Positions 36,758-45,404 of a stretch of DNA of 64,000 nt are shown piece after piece. The DNA is from Planctomycetia bacterium. GTDB taxonomy: Bacteria > Planctomycetota > Planctomycetia > Pirellulales > PNKZ01. Location of the stretch: NCBI GenBank assembly GCA_021413845.1, contig JAIOPP010000067.1, forward strand, positions 21,314 through 85,313. The letters run 5' to 3'. Both the position numbers and the translations under genes were made by a program. The stretch's first letter is position 1; each line of letters starts with the position of its first letter. The notes under the pieces were generated by a model. The model was not told the origin of the DNA. It was given only the letters and a program-made list of their open reading frames with translations, and did not search any database.

Positions 36758-38422
36758 CTAGGTTACGACCGGTTCGGCGACTTCGCGGCCGGCCGCAGTC
36801 CACCACCGGGCCGCATCGTCGCGCGTCCATTTGCCGCTACAATCGCACTCGCGCAGGGCGTGCCGCAGCGCCATGGCGCTTTGGTAACGGTCGCCCGGCC
36901 GCTTCGATAAGCAGCGGAGGATCACTTCTTCCAAGTCGGCCGGAATGCCCGAGTGCAGTTGCGACGGCGGCACGACCGGATCGTTGGCGTGGGCAAACAG
37001 CACCCGCAACGGCTTCTCGCTCTCGAACGGGGGGTGTCCGGTCAGCATGAAATAAGCGACCGCTCCGAGCGCGTAAATATCGCTGCGGGCGTCGGGCTCC
37101 CCTGCCCCGCTGGCTTGCTCGGGCGACATATACAGCGGCGAGCCCGTGATCGTGCCGTCGAGCGTGAGATGCATCCCTTCGTTTTCATCGGCGGATTTCA
37201 CCAAGCCGAAATCGAGCAACTTGGCGACGTCGTAGATGCCGCCGCGCTTCGCCGCGAAGATGTTGCCGGGCTTTACGTCGCGATGCACAAGCCCGATGTT
37301 GTGCGCTTCGCGCAGCGCATCGCAAACTTGTTCGAGCAAGTAAGCGACGCGCGCCGGCGGCAGCGGGCCATGTTGCTCGATCAGGTCCGAGATGCTCAGG
37401 CCGGGCAGATACTCCATCACATAGTAGAACGTGCCGTCTTCGGTTCGGCCGTAGTCGAAGATCTCGACCGTGTTCCAATGCGAAAGCGTAGCGATGCTTT
37501 GCACTTCGCGCTCGAAGCGGGCCAGCGTGCGCGGGTCGTCGGCCTTCGAGGCGCGGATGAGCTTCAGCGCACAAGGCCGCTTGAGAAATCGATGTTCGGC
37601 CAGATAGACCTCGCCCATACCGCCGGAACCGAGGAGCCGCTTGAGTTTGTATTGGCCGAACTCACGCGCCTCGAACGCTTCTTGTCGCAACGAGTTGATC
37701 AGATAGGTGCCGTACACGCTCGTGCCGTAGCCGATGGTTCCCATCAAGAGCATCGACGAGAACGGTTCGTGTTGCAGCGCGATCTCGCTGATCCGCGAGA
37801 ATTGCACGAGGTCGAACACATAGCCGCCGACGGCAGCCATGAACATGCCGCCCATGACGAGCGCCGCGCGTTGCCAAGTGTTCGGAATATAGATCGCGTA
37901 AGTGAAGATCAGCACGAACCACAGCCCGACCGTGCTGGGAATGTAGTTGCGCAGGCTCGCCGTGAAGATGATGTCGAAGTGCTGCACGTTGACGAAGAAC
38001 GTGGTCGTGAGGCCGAAGACGCCGAGCTCCATCCAACGGAGCGTGCGTAAGCAGAACGAGCAAGTGCGCCAGAGCATGAAGGTGAACACGCCCAGCCCGA
38101 TCATCTGCAGCAGATGACACCACTTGAGCACGGCTCGTTCGTCTTCGAGAAACTCATGGCCGCGATAATCGAGCGGGCCGCGGAGCCAGCCCCAGATGAA
38201 GAAGGCCGCCGAGCCGAGAAACAACACCAACGCAGCGCTGCGCAGCCGGACGCGCAAGAGCGATTGCGTTTGCGAGCCGATGCCCGACTCGCTCCCTTGC
38301 ATGAAGTGGAGATGGCACCCCGGCCCCTTCGCGTTCAACGGCGCAGCGGTCGGCAAGCTCGCCGCATCGAGCGTTTGGTCCTGCGGTGAAATCGGCACCA
38401 ACTTACGTCCGGGCCCGGTCAT
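36758..38422 (-). CDS. membrane-anchored serine/threonine protein kinase
   Basis: The 554-residue protein has an N-terminal region with about six hydrophobic segments (residues about 63-232), which is unusual because the membrane part lies before the kinase. The kinase domain spans about residues 247-520: glycine loop GSGGMGEVY, catalytic Lys277 in CALKLIRA, HRDVKPGN (HRD at 370-372), DFG at 394-396, and APE-like MSPEQ. It phosphorylates Ser/Thr on partner proteins, and the membrane part may sense a signal. The first about 60 residues are cytosolic and low-complexity. Confidence 0.93.
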   Translation of the reverse strand: MTGPGRKLVPISPQDQTLDAASLPTAAPLNAKGPGCHLHFMQGSESGIGSQTQSLLRVRLRSAALVLFLGSAAFFIWGWLRGPLDYRGHEFLEDERAVLKWCHLLQMIGLGVFTFMLWRTCSFCLRTLRWMELGVFGLTTTFFVNVQHFDIIFTASLRNYIPSTVGLWFVLIFTYAIYIPNTWQRAALVMGGMFMAAVGGYVFDLVQFSRISEIALQHEPFSSMLLMGTIGYGTSVYGTYLINSLRQEAFEAREFGQYKLKRLLGSGGMGEVYLAEHRFLKRPCALKLIRASKADDPRTLARFEREVQSIATLSHWNTVEIFDYGRTEDGTFYYVMEYLPGLSISDLIEQHGPLPPARVAYLLEQVCDALREAHNIGLVHRDVKPGNIFAAKRGGIYDVAKLLDFGLVKSADENEGMHLTLDGTITGSPLYMSPEQASGAGEPDARSDIYALGAVAYFMLTGHPPFESEKPLRVLFAHANDPVVPPSQLHSGIPADLEEVILRCLSKRPGDRYQSAMALRHALRECDCSGKWTRDDAARWWTAAGREVAEPVVT

Positions 38423-38660
38423 CGACCGCCCCTTTTCGCATTAAAGAGAAGCGAAATTTCGTTGCCCCCATGATACCCCGACGGTCAACAACTGGCGACT
38501 GTCGAGGCCGAAAAGTAATCTTTGCCGATGCGCAGAGCGACCAGCGCCGGACCTCGGTTTCGGCCGAGAAAGCCTTCGATTCGCCTTGCCGGCGATAGCC
38601 GACCCCCTCGAATGTCGAGGGTTCGGCCGGCGAACGCAAAACCCTGTTTCCCGAAGGGGA
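38423..38660. other. 238-base intergenic region with no supported gene
   Basis: This gap lies between the kinase start and the methyltransferase end. No ORF is convincing, and I see no clear terminator or promoter in it. Confidence 0.35.
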
Positions 38661-39200
38661 TTATGCCGCGCGGCGGCCTTTTCCGGGCGGCTGTGCGAGT
38701 TTCGCGATCTCGTCGTGCGAGACAGTGCGCAAACTCGAAACTCCCTCGCTCTTTTCTTCCAGCAAGACCGTCGTGGTTTCATGCAGCATGCGCGGCACGT
38801 AGAACCACGCCTTCGCGAGCGATTCCCGATCTTGATCGGCCGAGATGATCACCAAGTCTTGCTTGCCGATCGCGTTGGCCGAGCGCGAGAGCGCCCCGAA
38901 CGGATCGCCGGGCACCAAGCGAACCTTCGCCCCCGAAGCAGCCAGCAACTTATGCGCGGCCTTGAGCGACAGGCCCGCACCATCTCCGTTTTGCCGCGCC
39001 TCGAACAAGTCGATCCCGGTGTACGACGTTTCGTCGCTCGCGGGGCAATGTTCCAACACGCGCAGGGTTCGCTCGCCGGTGCCGATGCCGAGCTCCAAAA
39101 ACTTCCGCACCGGCTGCTTCTTCAGCAGCTTGTAAACGGCCCGATCGGCCTTCGGCTGCGAGAAATAACGGAGATAAAGCGAACGAAGGAAGCCGGCCAT
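38661..39200 (-). CDS. class I SAM-dependent methyltransferase-like protein
   Basis: I start at the ATG at 39200 (MAGFLRSLYLRYFSQPKADR), giving 179 residues. The SAM-binding glycine loop is FLELGIGTGERTLRVLEH; YTGIDLFEARQ is the acidic loop. Later motifs are weak, so substrate and full activity are unknown. The C-terminus is basic (PPGKGRRAA). It stands alone between the kinase and the next gene. Confidence 0.72.
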   Translation of the reverse strand: MAGFLRSLYLRYFSQPKADRAVYKLLKKQPVRKFLELGIGTGERTLRVLEHCPASDETSYTGIDLFEARQNGDGAGLSLKAAHKLLAASGAKVRLVPGDPFGALSRSANAIGKQDLVIISADQDRESLAKAWFYVPRMLHETTTVLLEEKSEGVSSLRTVSHDEIAKLAQPPGKGRRAA

Positions 39201-39479
39201 GGTAGTGCTGCAAACCAGTGGGAGGTGCGCTGCCGGCAGACATCGGAACAGACGCAAATGCGTCGGATAGTCCGCCTAACAACACCATCGGCATCACGAG
39301 TCCGGCTCTGCGGAAAATTCGTCGCTTAACATTTGGGTTAGGACAGGTGAATTTCGGGACGTCATGAGCCGATAACATTCAGGTAGGACTGCGCTTCGAG
39401 CGCTCGACGCGCGGTTGCTCGGCCCTGCTTGCGACTTCGCCCACGAAACGGCAGACGCCCCGAAATGCGCGATCGACGA

Positions 39480-39893
39480 ATGCCCGCCGCAGTTCGTAAG
39501 ACGACGCTCGCGTCGGCGGCCTGGCTCGCGATGCAGTTGGTCGCCTCGGCCGAGGCTCCTCCCTCGTTGCCGCCGCTGCCGTTCGAGCCGTTCGGGTTTC
39601 AGCAGCAACTCTTGCCGGGAGCCGGCAATCCGTCGTTTCAACAGCCCCGGCCGATCGGGTCGATGAACTCTCTCTTCTCGCTCCCGGCCGAACCGTTCGG
39701 CGAGCTCGGGCACAACCTTTCAGGAAGCCCGACGCAGTCGGTGCCGCATCGCCAGCCGATTCCCACCGGCTCGACACTCGGCGGCGCCGGCAAGAAGGTA
39801 GCAGGCGCAGCCGCCGGCGGGCGCGGCCCGATCTCGGTGCCCGACCCCGGCTATACGAAAGTCCCGTTTCATCGCCGCCCGCTAGGCTGGTAG
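39480..39893 (+). CDS. secreted Pro-rich hypothetical protein
   Basis: The 137-residue product starts MPAAVRKTTLASAAWLAMQL, a signal peptide ending near VASAEA. It continues with Pro/Gly-rich low-complexity sequence (PPSLPPLPFEPFGFQQQLLP). No family was recognised. The upstream in-frame extension to 39429 is Arg-rich and probably not coding. Its end overlaps nothing; the next gene runs convergently. Confidence 0.55.
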   Translation: MPAAVRKTTLASAAWLAMQLVASAEAPPSLPPLPFEPFGFQQQLLPGAGNPSFQQPRPIGSMNSLFSLPAEPFGELGHNLSGSPTQSVPHRQPIPTGSTLGGAGKKVAGAAAGGRGPISVPDPGYTKVPFHRRPLGW

Positions 39894-39963
39894 CTCCGGG
39901 ACCTTACTCCTGCGCGTCTGCCTCGCGTGAGAAGTGCCCGAGAGTGATGAAGGGGCGAGTCGC

Positions 39964-41001
39964 CTATTGCTCGACGGCCGCCGGTGCCGCTGTTTCCGCC
40001 GTGGCTGCTTCCGCCGCGGCTGCGGCTGCCGCAGCTTGAGCAGCCGCTTCGCCGAGAGTCGCGTCTGTCAGATTGGTAAGATTGTCGAATTCTTCCGCCG
40101 ACAGTTCGCTGCCGTGGTACGTCGTGCCGTCGGTCGTCGCCCAGGTATGGCCCGAGGGGAAGGTGACGAATCGTCGCAGGGTGGCGTCGGCGGGACCGTA
40201 GCGATGGTCGGCGCCGGCGGCGATCAGTTGAAACGAATCGCTCTTGCTCCAGACCGTTTCTTGCGGCTTGTCCGGCGTGAACTTTTCGAGATACGGAAGC
40301 GCTTGGCCCCATACTTCGACCAGCGCGCTGCCGGTGGCCGGATAGCGGATCGTGCCGAGCCTCGCGACATCGAAGGCAACCTCTTTCGGCGGCTCTTTAG
40401 GAGGCTTACCGGCAGCGGTTTTGGCAGGGCTCTCGACAGCGCCTTTCGCCGGCATGCTTATCGCCGGCGTGCTCGTCGTGGCTCGATATGTGGCGGCATC
40501 GAAGTAGACGAACGGCGCCGAGACCTCTTCGTGCGTGAAGGCGTATTCCAGCCAGCCGTCGCCGTCGCGATCGACGAGGCGGCTTTCATCGAATGCGTAC
40601 AACGGCTCCGTGCGAAACCGAAGCGGGTCGCCCCCTTCTTCCTGCCGTGGATCACGTCGGAAGATCGTGGCGCTGTCGCGATAGAAACCGAAGAGCTTGC
40701 TGGTATGAATCGGCACGCCGGAAGTGTCGTAAGGAGTCCCGTGGCTGAGGCGAAAATTTCTCGCGATCAGATGCCGCATGAGCCGCACGCGCCGCTCGGT
40801 CCGAGCTTCTTCGCCGAAACACGGAGGATACTCGACATACATATCCTGATAGGCTTGCATCGCCAGTTCGATCGGCTTCGTCTCGGCGATCGGCTTCGCG
40901 GCGGTGGAACCAAAATTACCGTCGACCGCGAGGTACAGTAAAAGCATGCCCGCGAGCAGGCTGAACACAGCGACGACCGTGATGAAGAGAAAGCTGCGCA
41001 T
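39964..41001 (-). CDS. pseudopilin-like membrane-anchored protein, paralogue of the gene at 62490
   Basis: The 345-residue product begins MRSFLFITVVAVFSLLAGML, a single anchor, and its C-terminal third resembles the GspG/pseudopilin globular domain (LPYLEKFTPDKPQETVWS, DSFQLIAAGADHRYGP). It is related along its length to the product at 62490 through shared blocks such as YFDAATY, PYLEKF, DSFQLI-AG-D-RYGP and SELSAEE-DN. An Ala-rich tail of about 35 residues is specific to this copy. A role in type II/type IV pilus-like secretion is inferred. Confidence 0.68.
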   Translation of the reverse strand: MRSFLFITVVAVFSLLAGMLLLYLAVDGNFGSTAAKPIAETKPIELAMQAYQDMYVEYPPCFGEEARTERRVRLMRHLIARNFRLSHGTPYDTSGVPIHTSKLFGFYRDSATIFRRDPRQEEGGDPLRFRTEPLYAFDESRLVDRDGDGWLEYAFTHEEVSAPFVYFDAATYRATTSTPAISMPAKGAVESPAKTAAGKPPKEPPKEVAFDVARLGTIRYPATGSALVEVWGQALPYLEKFTPDKPQETVWSKSDSFQLIAAGADHRYGPADATLRRFVTFPSGHTWATTDGTTYHGSELSAEEFDNLTNLTDATLGEAAAQAAAAAAAAEAATAETAAPAAVEQ

Positions 41002-41016
41002 CGGTCGATGAGTCTC

Positions 41017-42141
41017 CTAAGTCAACCCGAGCGGGAACGGGCTCAGCAGCTCGACCCCCGTTTCGGTCACGACGTAATCGTTCTCCAAACGAATCCCGCC
41101 GCGGAGCGTCGGATCGTAGAGCCCCGGCTCGCAGGTGAACACGTCGCCGACTTCGAACACGTCGTCCCATTGCGAATTCAAGTGGGGCGCTTCGTGCGGG
41201 AACAGCCCGATGCCGTGGCCGAGATGATGGAAGAATTTCGCCTCGGGAAACGTATCGAGATGGGTCTTCACCTGATGGAATAGCGCGCGGCAGCTTGCGC
41301 CGGGCTTCACCGTTCGTTCGACGAGCGGAAACACCTCGGCGATGTGCTTCCAGCAATCGAGTTGTCGCGGAGTCGGCCGGCCGTCGACGGCGATCGCGCG
41401 GCAGTTGTCGGCGAAGTAGCCGCGGAAAGCCGGGCCGAGATCGAGCACGTACAACTCGCCGGCTTCGATCTTGCGATTGCGCGGCGGCCCGCCCGGCTCG
41501 CCGCTGGCGTAGTCGTTGCCGGTGCCGGTCAGCATCTCGCCGAGATATTCGACCGCCGTGGCTTGAAGCGTGTTGAACATCTCGAGCTCGTTCAATCCGG
41601 GCCGGACGATCTCGCGGGCCTTGGCGTACATCGCACCGGTCGCGCCGATGGCATGCTTGATCCGCGCCAGTTCGTCGGCATCTTTGCGACGCCGGAGCTT
41701 GAAGAGCGCCGGCTCGATATCGATGAGCTCGATCTTGCCGTCGCTCTCTTGTCGCAAGGCTTCGGCATAGTGTTGCGGAAAACAAGAGAACTCGACGCCG
41801 ATCCGCCGCGCCTCCCCTTGGCCGGCGAGCGCCTTGCGCATGGCATCGACCGCGGCCTGACGCTGGTCGTTGCGAAGCGTGCAGAGCCATTGAGCTTCGT
41901 ATGTCGCCACGGCGTCGGCTGCGTGAACCGCCGGCGCTTCGTTCGGAGCGACGAGCGTGAAGGAGCCGTCTTTCCACAACGCCCCGAGCGGCTCGAACAC
42001 CCAGCCGAATCGCGGGCCCGCGAGCCATTGCACATGCTCGGTGCGCGCGACGATCACGAGATCGAGATCGCGCTTCCGCATCTCGACCTGCAAGCGTTGT
42101 TGACGATGACGGCACGCGGAAGGATCGATTTCGAAAGCCAT
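41017..42141 (-). CDS. M24 family metallopeptidase (Xaa-Pro aminopeptidase-like)
   Basis: The 374-residue protein, starting at the ATG at 42141, has an N-terminal creatinase-like domain and the M24 pita-bread fold. Metal ligands appear in order: LDLGPAFRGYFADNCRAI (two Asp), HHLGHGIGLFPHEAP (His), and CEPGLYDPTLRGGIRLEND (two Glu). It cleaves N-terminal residues before proline, or acts on related dipeptides. The longer frame on the same strand (40916-42214) reads as a shadow. Confidence 0.9.
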   Translation of the reverse strand: MAFEIDPSACRHRQQRLQVEMRKRDLDLVIVARTEHVQWLAGPRFGWVFEPLGALWKDGSFTLVAPNEAPAVHAADAVATYEAQWLCTLRNDQRQAAVDAMRKALAGQGEARRIGVEFSCFPQHYAEALRQESDGKIELIDIEPALFKLRRRKDADELARIKHAIGATGAMYAKAREIVRPGLNELEMFNTLQATAVEYLGEMLTGTGNDYASGEPGGPPRNRKIEAGELYVLDLGPAFRGYFADNCRAIAVDGRPTPRQLDCWKHIAEVFPLVERTVKPGASCRALFHQVKTHLDTFPEAKFFHHLGHGIGLFPHEAPHLNSQWDDVFEVGDVFTCEPGLYDPTLRGGIRLENDYVVTETGVELLSPFPLGLT

Positions 42142-42314
42142 GTGGTTCACTGTTCGGAGAGTGAGAAATAGTCGCCCGCGAGGGATTCGCTTCGTCAAAG
42201 AATAATAAATGCAAGCGAGTAGGCGTAGTCCTCAGGCACTATTCTTGCTACGAGCAACGGAACGTCGCTAGCCGCGTGATGAATATCCGCGGCGAAAACC
42301 CTACAATAAGATCC

Positions 42315-42470
42315 ATGCAAGCGCTCATCGAATGGATCGAAACGGCTCCCTATCCGCAGGCGATTGCGGCGCTGCTGGTCGAGAATCTGATCGTCTTCTT
42401 CTTCGCATTCGGCACGCTGCGGCACGACTACTGGAAGACCTTCGGCACGTTGCCCAGCGATAAAAAGTAG
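42315..42470 (+). CDS. small membrane protein, probably truncated by a REP element
   Basis: The 51-residue product is one hydrophobic segment (ALLVENLIVFFFAFGTL) with a short charged tail ending TLPSDKK. Its stop codon TAG is the first triplet of the REP unit that begins at 42464-42470. It looks like the N-terminal piece of a longer membrane enzyme, such as a sterol-desaturase-like protein, but that is a guess. It may be a remnant. Confidence 0.4.
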   Translation: MQALIEWIETAPYPQAIAALLVENLIVFFFAFGTLRHDYWKTFGTLPSDKK

Positions 42471-42646
42471 TAGGCACGTTCCACGTGCCGTAACCAAGCG
42501 GGCCGTGGAAGCGAAAGCGAGGTGCGAGCCGCCGTCTGTATTTAGCGACCGAAGGATTTTATCTGCGGGCCGTAAACCTACCGATTCCTTCAGAGCGGGG
42601 CCATCTCCACCGTGGCGGACGGCACGTGGAACGTGCCTGCTACTTT
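42464..42646. repeat. REP pair E1, left flank of the RAYT gene
   Basis: The element runs from AAAGTAG to CTACTTT. Each end carries the palindromic hairpin GGCACGTTCCACGTGCC (7-bp arms, 3-base loop): 42473-42489 in one orientation and 42621-42637 reversed, with a roughly 131-base interior. The interior shares long stretches with E2 (CCGTAACCAAGCGGGCC, GAGGTGCGAG, TGCGGGCCGTAA), so E1 and E2 are imperfect direct repeats of about 182 bp around the transposase. Confidence 0.9.
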
Positions 42647-43320
42647 GTCGGACAGCGATAGTGAATGTAATCGCCTTCGGGAAGCTTGGCTTTAAGCGGA
42701 TTCTCGGCGATGTAATTTTGCAAATAGTCGAACTGCTCCGGACTGCGCACCAGATGGTCGAAACTCTCTTCTTGCCAAAATCGACCTTTTCGGCCCAGGC
42801 ATCGATTGATTCGTTTGGCGGTATAAGTCTTCCAAGAGAAGCATTGTCGTTCGATCTCGGTGTTGCCGATCAGCCCAACGAGTAAGTGAACATGATTCGG
42901 CATCACGACGAAATCGCCGAGTCGATAGCGGTCACCGTCTCCGCTTCGTAAACTTTCGGCGACGATCCCGTTGAACTCCGGTTTTCGCAACACGCACTCG
43001 CCGAGACCTCGGTCCAGCCACTCCATGAACTCGGGAATGAATTTTGCTTGAAATTCTTTTTCCAAGTCACGGTCGGCTTTGAGGCGATGATTCCAGTCGG
43101 CGCTTTCGGGACTAATGCCCCGTTCTCGAAGCCAAGAGTCGCGCCGCAATCGCCAGCCTCGCGAAAGCTCCGCAGGGACCGAATCCGCGGTTCGGAACGT
43201 TACGAAGTAGGTGACGCCCGGCTGATACCAATGCGGCATGTTGCCGGAGCGAACATCGAACTCAGCTTTCGGATCGAAAAGCTCGAATCCCAAATCAATC
43301 GCCTTTAAAGTAGTAGGCAC
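42640..43320 (-). mobile_element. REP-associated tyrosine transposase (RAYT, Y1/HUH family)
   Basis: The up to 226-residue protein has the RAYT core: HWYQPGVTYFVTFRTADS near the N-terminus, the HUH motif in VVMPNHVHLLVGL, and the catalytic-type tyrosine region in FDYLQNYIAENPLKAKLP. RAYTs are single-strand transposases that act on the REP hairpins. The frame opens at a GTG inside the E2 hairpin (43320). A TTG at 43293 and an ATG at 43239 (MPHWYQPG) are other possible starts; sequence before 43239 (FELFDPKAEFDVRSG) looks conserved, so I keep the longer call. The stop codon TAG lies in E1. Both gene ends are therefore inside the flanking repeats. Confidence 0.9.
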
Positions 43321-43488
43321 GTTCCACGTGCCGTAACCAAGCGGGCCATGGAAGCAAAAACGAGGTGCGAGCGGCCGTCTGTGTCCGGCGACAAACTGCT
43401 TTAGCTGCGGGCCGTAAGCCTACTCTATCCTTTTCGGCGGGGCGTTCTTAATTGTGGCGGACGGCACGTGGAACGTGCCTGCTACTTT
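43307..43488. repeat. REP pair E2, right flank of the RAYT gene
   Basis: This has the same organisation as E1: hairpin GGCACGTTCCACGTGCC at 43316-43332 and its reverse at 43463-43479, framed by AAAGTAG and CTACTTT. Its right end supplies the TAG stop of the radical SAM gene (AAAGTAG on the minus strand). It is an imperfect direct repeat of E1. Confidence 0.9.
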
Positions 43489-45401
43489 ACGAGCATCTCG
43501 TAGGCGTCGAGGTCGAATTCTTCGGCTTGGTCTTCGCCGGCTTCTCCTTGCCACACGAGCGTGGCGAGTTCGCCGAGCGCGTCGGCCCAGTCGCGGCCGA
43601 GTTCCGCGCGGAGATGTTGCGGCAATAAAACGATGAGCCGCTTCGCCCCTTTCGGTCGGCCTGGCATCACAGCGTAGAACCGATCGAGATACGACGTCGA
43701 TTCCAAGGCCGCGCGCAGGAGGTCGTCTAAGATCATGGGCGACAGGGCCGCGTGTCGCTCGGTCGGCTCGAGGATGATCTGGAAAGTTCCATGCGGATTG
43801 TTCCGCACTGACTCGCCGACGATCTCGATCGCCCGCGCACGCCCCGCTGCGAAGTCGCCGCTCCGAAGCCAGATCGTGAACGCCTGCGACATCCGCGCCG
43901 CCGGCGGAGCAGCTTGCTGCTCACCAGTCGTAGCACGCATCGAATCCAAGTCGACAAGCCGACAATGCACCAGTCCATCGTGTACCAGTCCATTGTGTAC
44001 CAGTCCATTGTCGCCGCTTGCGGGTTCGCGAGCCGTCGAGCCCGCCCCTGCGCCGACTCCGTCCACCCAAGTCTCCTCCGGCGAAAACGTCAGCAACGGT
44101 TCTTCCCAAGGGTCGAACTCGATGTCGAACATCTCTTGCGCTTCGGTCATCAGTTCGTACATCTCGCCGATGTCGAGCGTCGGCGTCTTCATCACGTAAT
44201 ATGGCGTGCGGGTCTGGTACTGTAGGCCGAGGATTTCCGCTTCGCTCCGGAACGCCGTGCCGGGAAGAATCGCGAGGTTGAAGACTTGGATCGAGCTGAA
44301 GAACCGGTTGGCGTGTAGATAGTCGAGCCCGCGGCGCACGCTATCGACCGTGTCGCCCGGCAGGCCGATGATGAGATCGACCTTCACGCGAATGCCGACG
44401 TCGAGCAGCGACTTCACGCCGCGCTCGAACGCCTTCATGTTGTTCTTACGGTCCATCAATTCCATCGCGAGCGGATCGACCGACTGCAAGCCGATTTCGA
44501 CTTCGGTGAAGTTCGCCTCGCGCAGCAGCTTCGCGGTCGACTCTTTGATTCCCTCGGCGCGTAGCTCGCCGAAGTAAGTGAACTGCTTGTCGGGGTTCTC
44601 GCGCGCGAGCAGCCCGACGAATTGATCGAAGTTGCGGCCTTGGTTGAGCGTCGGATCGAGCAGCACGACCTCGCGCACTCCCCGCTCGCGCGCGTGCCGC
44701 AAGTTCGCGACGATCTTCTCTTCCTCGACGTAATACAGCGCGTCGTAGCTCTTCGGGTAGTAGCAAAACTTGCACTTATAGACGCAGCCGCGGATCGTTT
44801 CCAACAGCAGCATCTTCTCGTCGCCGGCGTCGAGAATGCCCGCCAGATACGGCGACGAAATATCGTTCAGGTGCGCCAGCGGCTTGCGAAACAGCGGCCG
44901 CGACGTCATCCCCCGCACATGCAGTCCCGCGATTGCGCTCAGGCCGTGAACGATCGGAATCGCGTCGTCGACGGCCAAAGCCGCGAGCAGCTCGACGAAC
45001 GTCTGTTCCCCTTCGCCGACCGCCGCGTAATCGACCGCCGGATGGCGCAGCGTCCAATCGTTGTCGGCCGTGATCTCGGGCCCGCCGACCACCACGATCA
45101 GTTCCGGCCGGCGCTCCTTGAGTCGTTCGAGAATCCAGAGCGTGCGGTCGATGTTCCACAAATAGCAAGTGAACCCGACCATCCACGGCTCGCGCGCGAG
45201 AATGGCTTCGACGAGCGCCGCATCGCCGAACGTGTTCGCTTCGTGCGTCGGCAGAATGTCGATGCGGTAGCGATCGCCGAGGCCGCGCAGCTCGGCATAC
45301 ATCTTCAGATAGCCGGCCGCGAGCGGCACGTTACCGTGGACCGGCGTCGGCCCGACGGGCGGGATCGGCAGCTGACAAAGAAGTACGCGGCGCATGGACA
45401 T
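43482..45401 (-). CDS. B12-binding-like radical SAM protein
   Basis: The 639-residue protein has an N-terminal Rossmann region (residues about 1-180, with IVVVGGPEITADNDW but no DxHxxG for base-off cobalamin). The radical SAM cluster motif is CVYKCKFC (Cys206, Cys210, Cys213), with the rest of the barrel ending near GTAFRSEAEILGL. A C-terminal domain of about 200 residues follows. Between them is a short repeat (NGLVHNGLVHDGLVH) from three 15-bp tandem units at 43966-44010. The last residues and stop (EMLVK) come from the REP E2 end. The product and reaction are unknown. Confidence 0.85.
   Translation of the reverse strand: MSMRRVLLCQLPIPPVGPTPVHGNVPLAAGYLKMYAELRGLGDRYRIDILPTHEANTFGDAALVEAILAREPWMVGFTCYLWNIDRTLWILERLKERRPELIVVVGGPEITADNDWTLRHPAVDYAAVGEGEQTFVELLAALAVDDAIPIVHGLSAIAGLHVRGMTSRPLFRKPLAHLNDISSPYLAGILDAGDEKMLLLETIRGCVYKCKFCYYPKSYDALYYVEEEKIVANLRHARERGVREVVLLDPTLNQGRNFDQFVGLLARENPDKQFTYFGELRAEGIKESTAKLLREANFTEVEIGLQSVDPLAMELMDRKNNMKAFERGVKSLLDVGIRVKVDLIIGLPGDTVDSVRRGLDYLHANRFFSSIQVFNLAILPGTAFRSEAEILGLQYQTRTPYYVMKTPTLDIGEMYELMTEAQEMFDIEFDPWEEPLLTFSPEETWVDGVGAGAGSTAREPASGDNGLVHNGLVHDGLVHCRLVDLDSMRATTGEQQAAPPAARMSQAFTIWLRSGDFAAGRARAIEIVGESVRNNPHGTFQIILEPTERHAALSPMILDDLLRAALESTSYLDRFYAVMPGRPKGAKRLIVLLPQHLRAELGRDWADALGELATLVWQGEAGEDQAEEFDLDAYEMLVK
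43966..44010. repeat. 15-bp tandem repeat, three units, inside the radical SAM gene
   Basis: The units are TGCACCAGTCCATCG, TGTACCAGTCCATTG and TGTACCAGTCCATTG. It encodes repeated G-L-V-H and stays in frame because 15 is a multiple of 3. It lies in a linker before the C-terminal domain, so copy-number change would lengthen the linker without breaking the gene. Confidence 0.9.
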
Positions 45402-45404
45402 CGG

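Noticed and set aside
40916..42214. Minus-strand ORF of 432 residues
   Set aside because: An alternate frame of the M24 peptidase gene, which has the metal-ligand motifs in its own frame.
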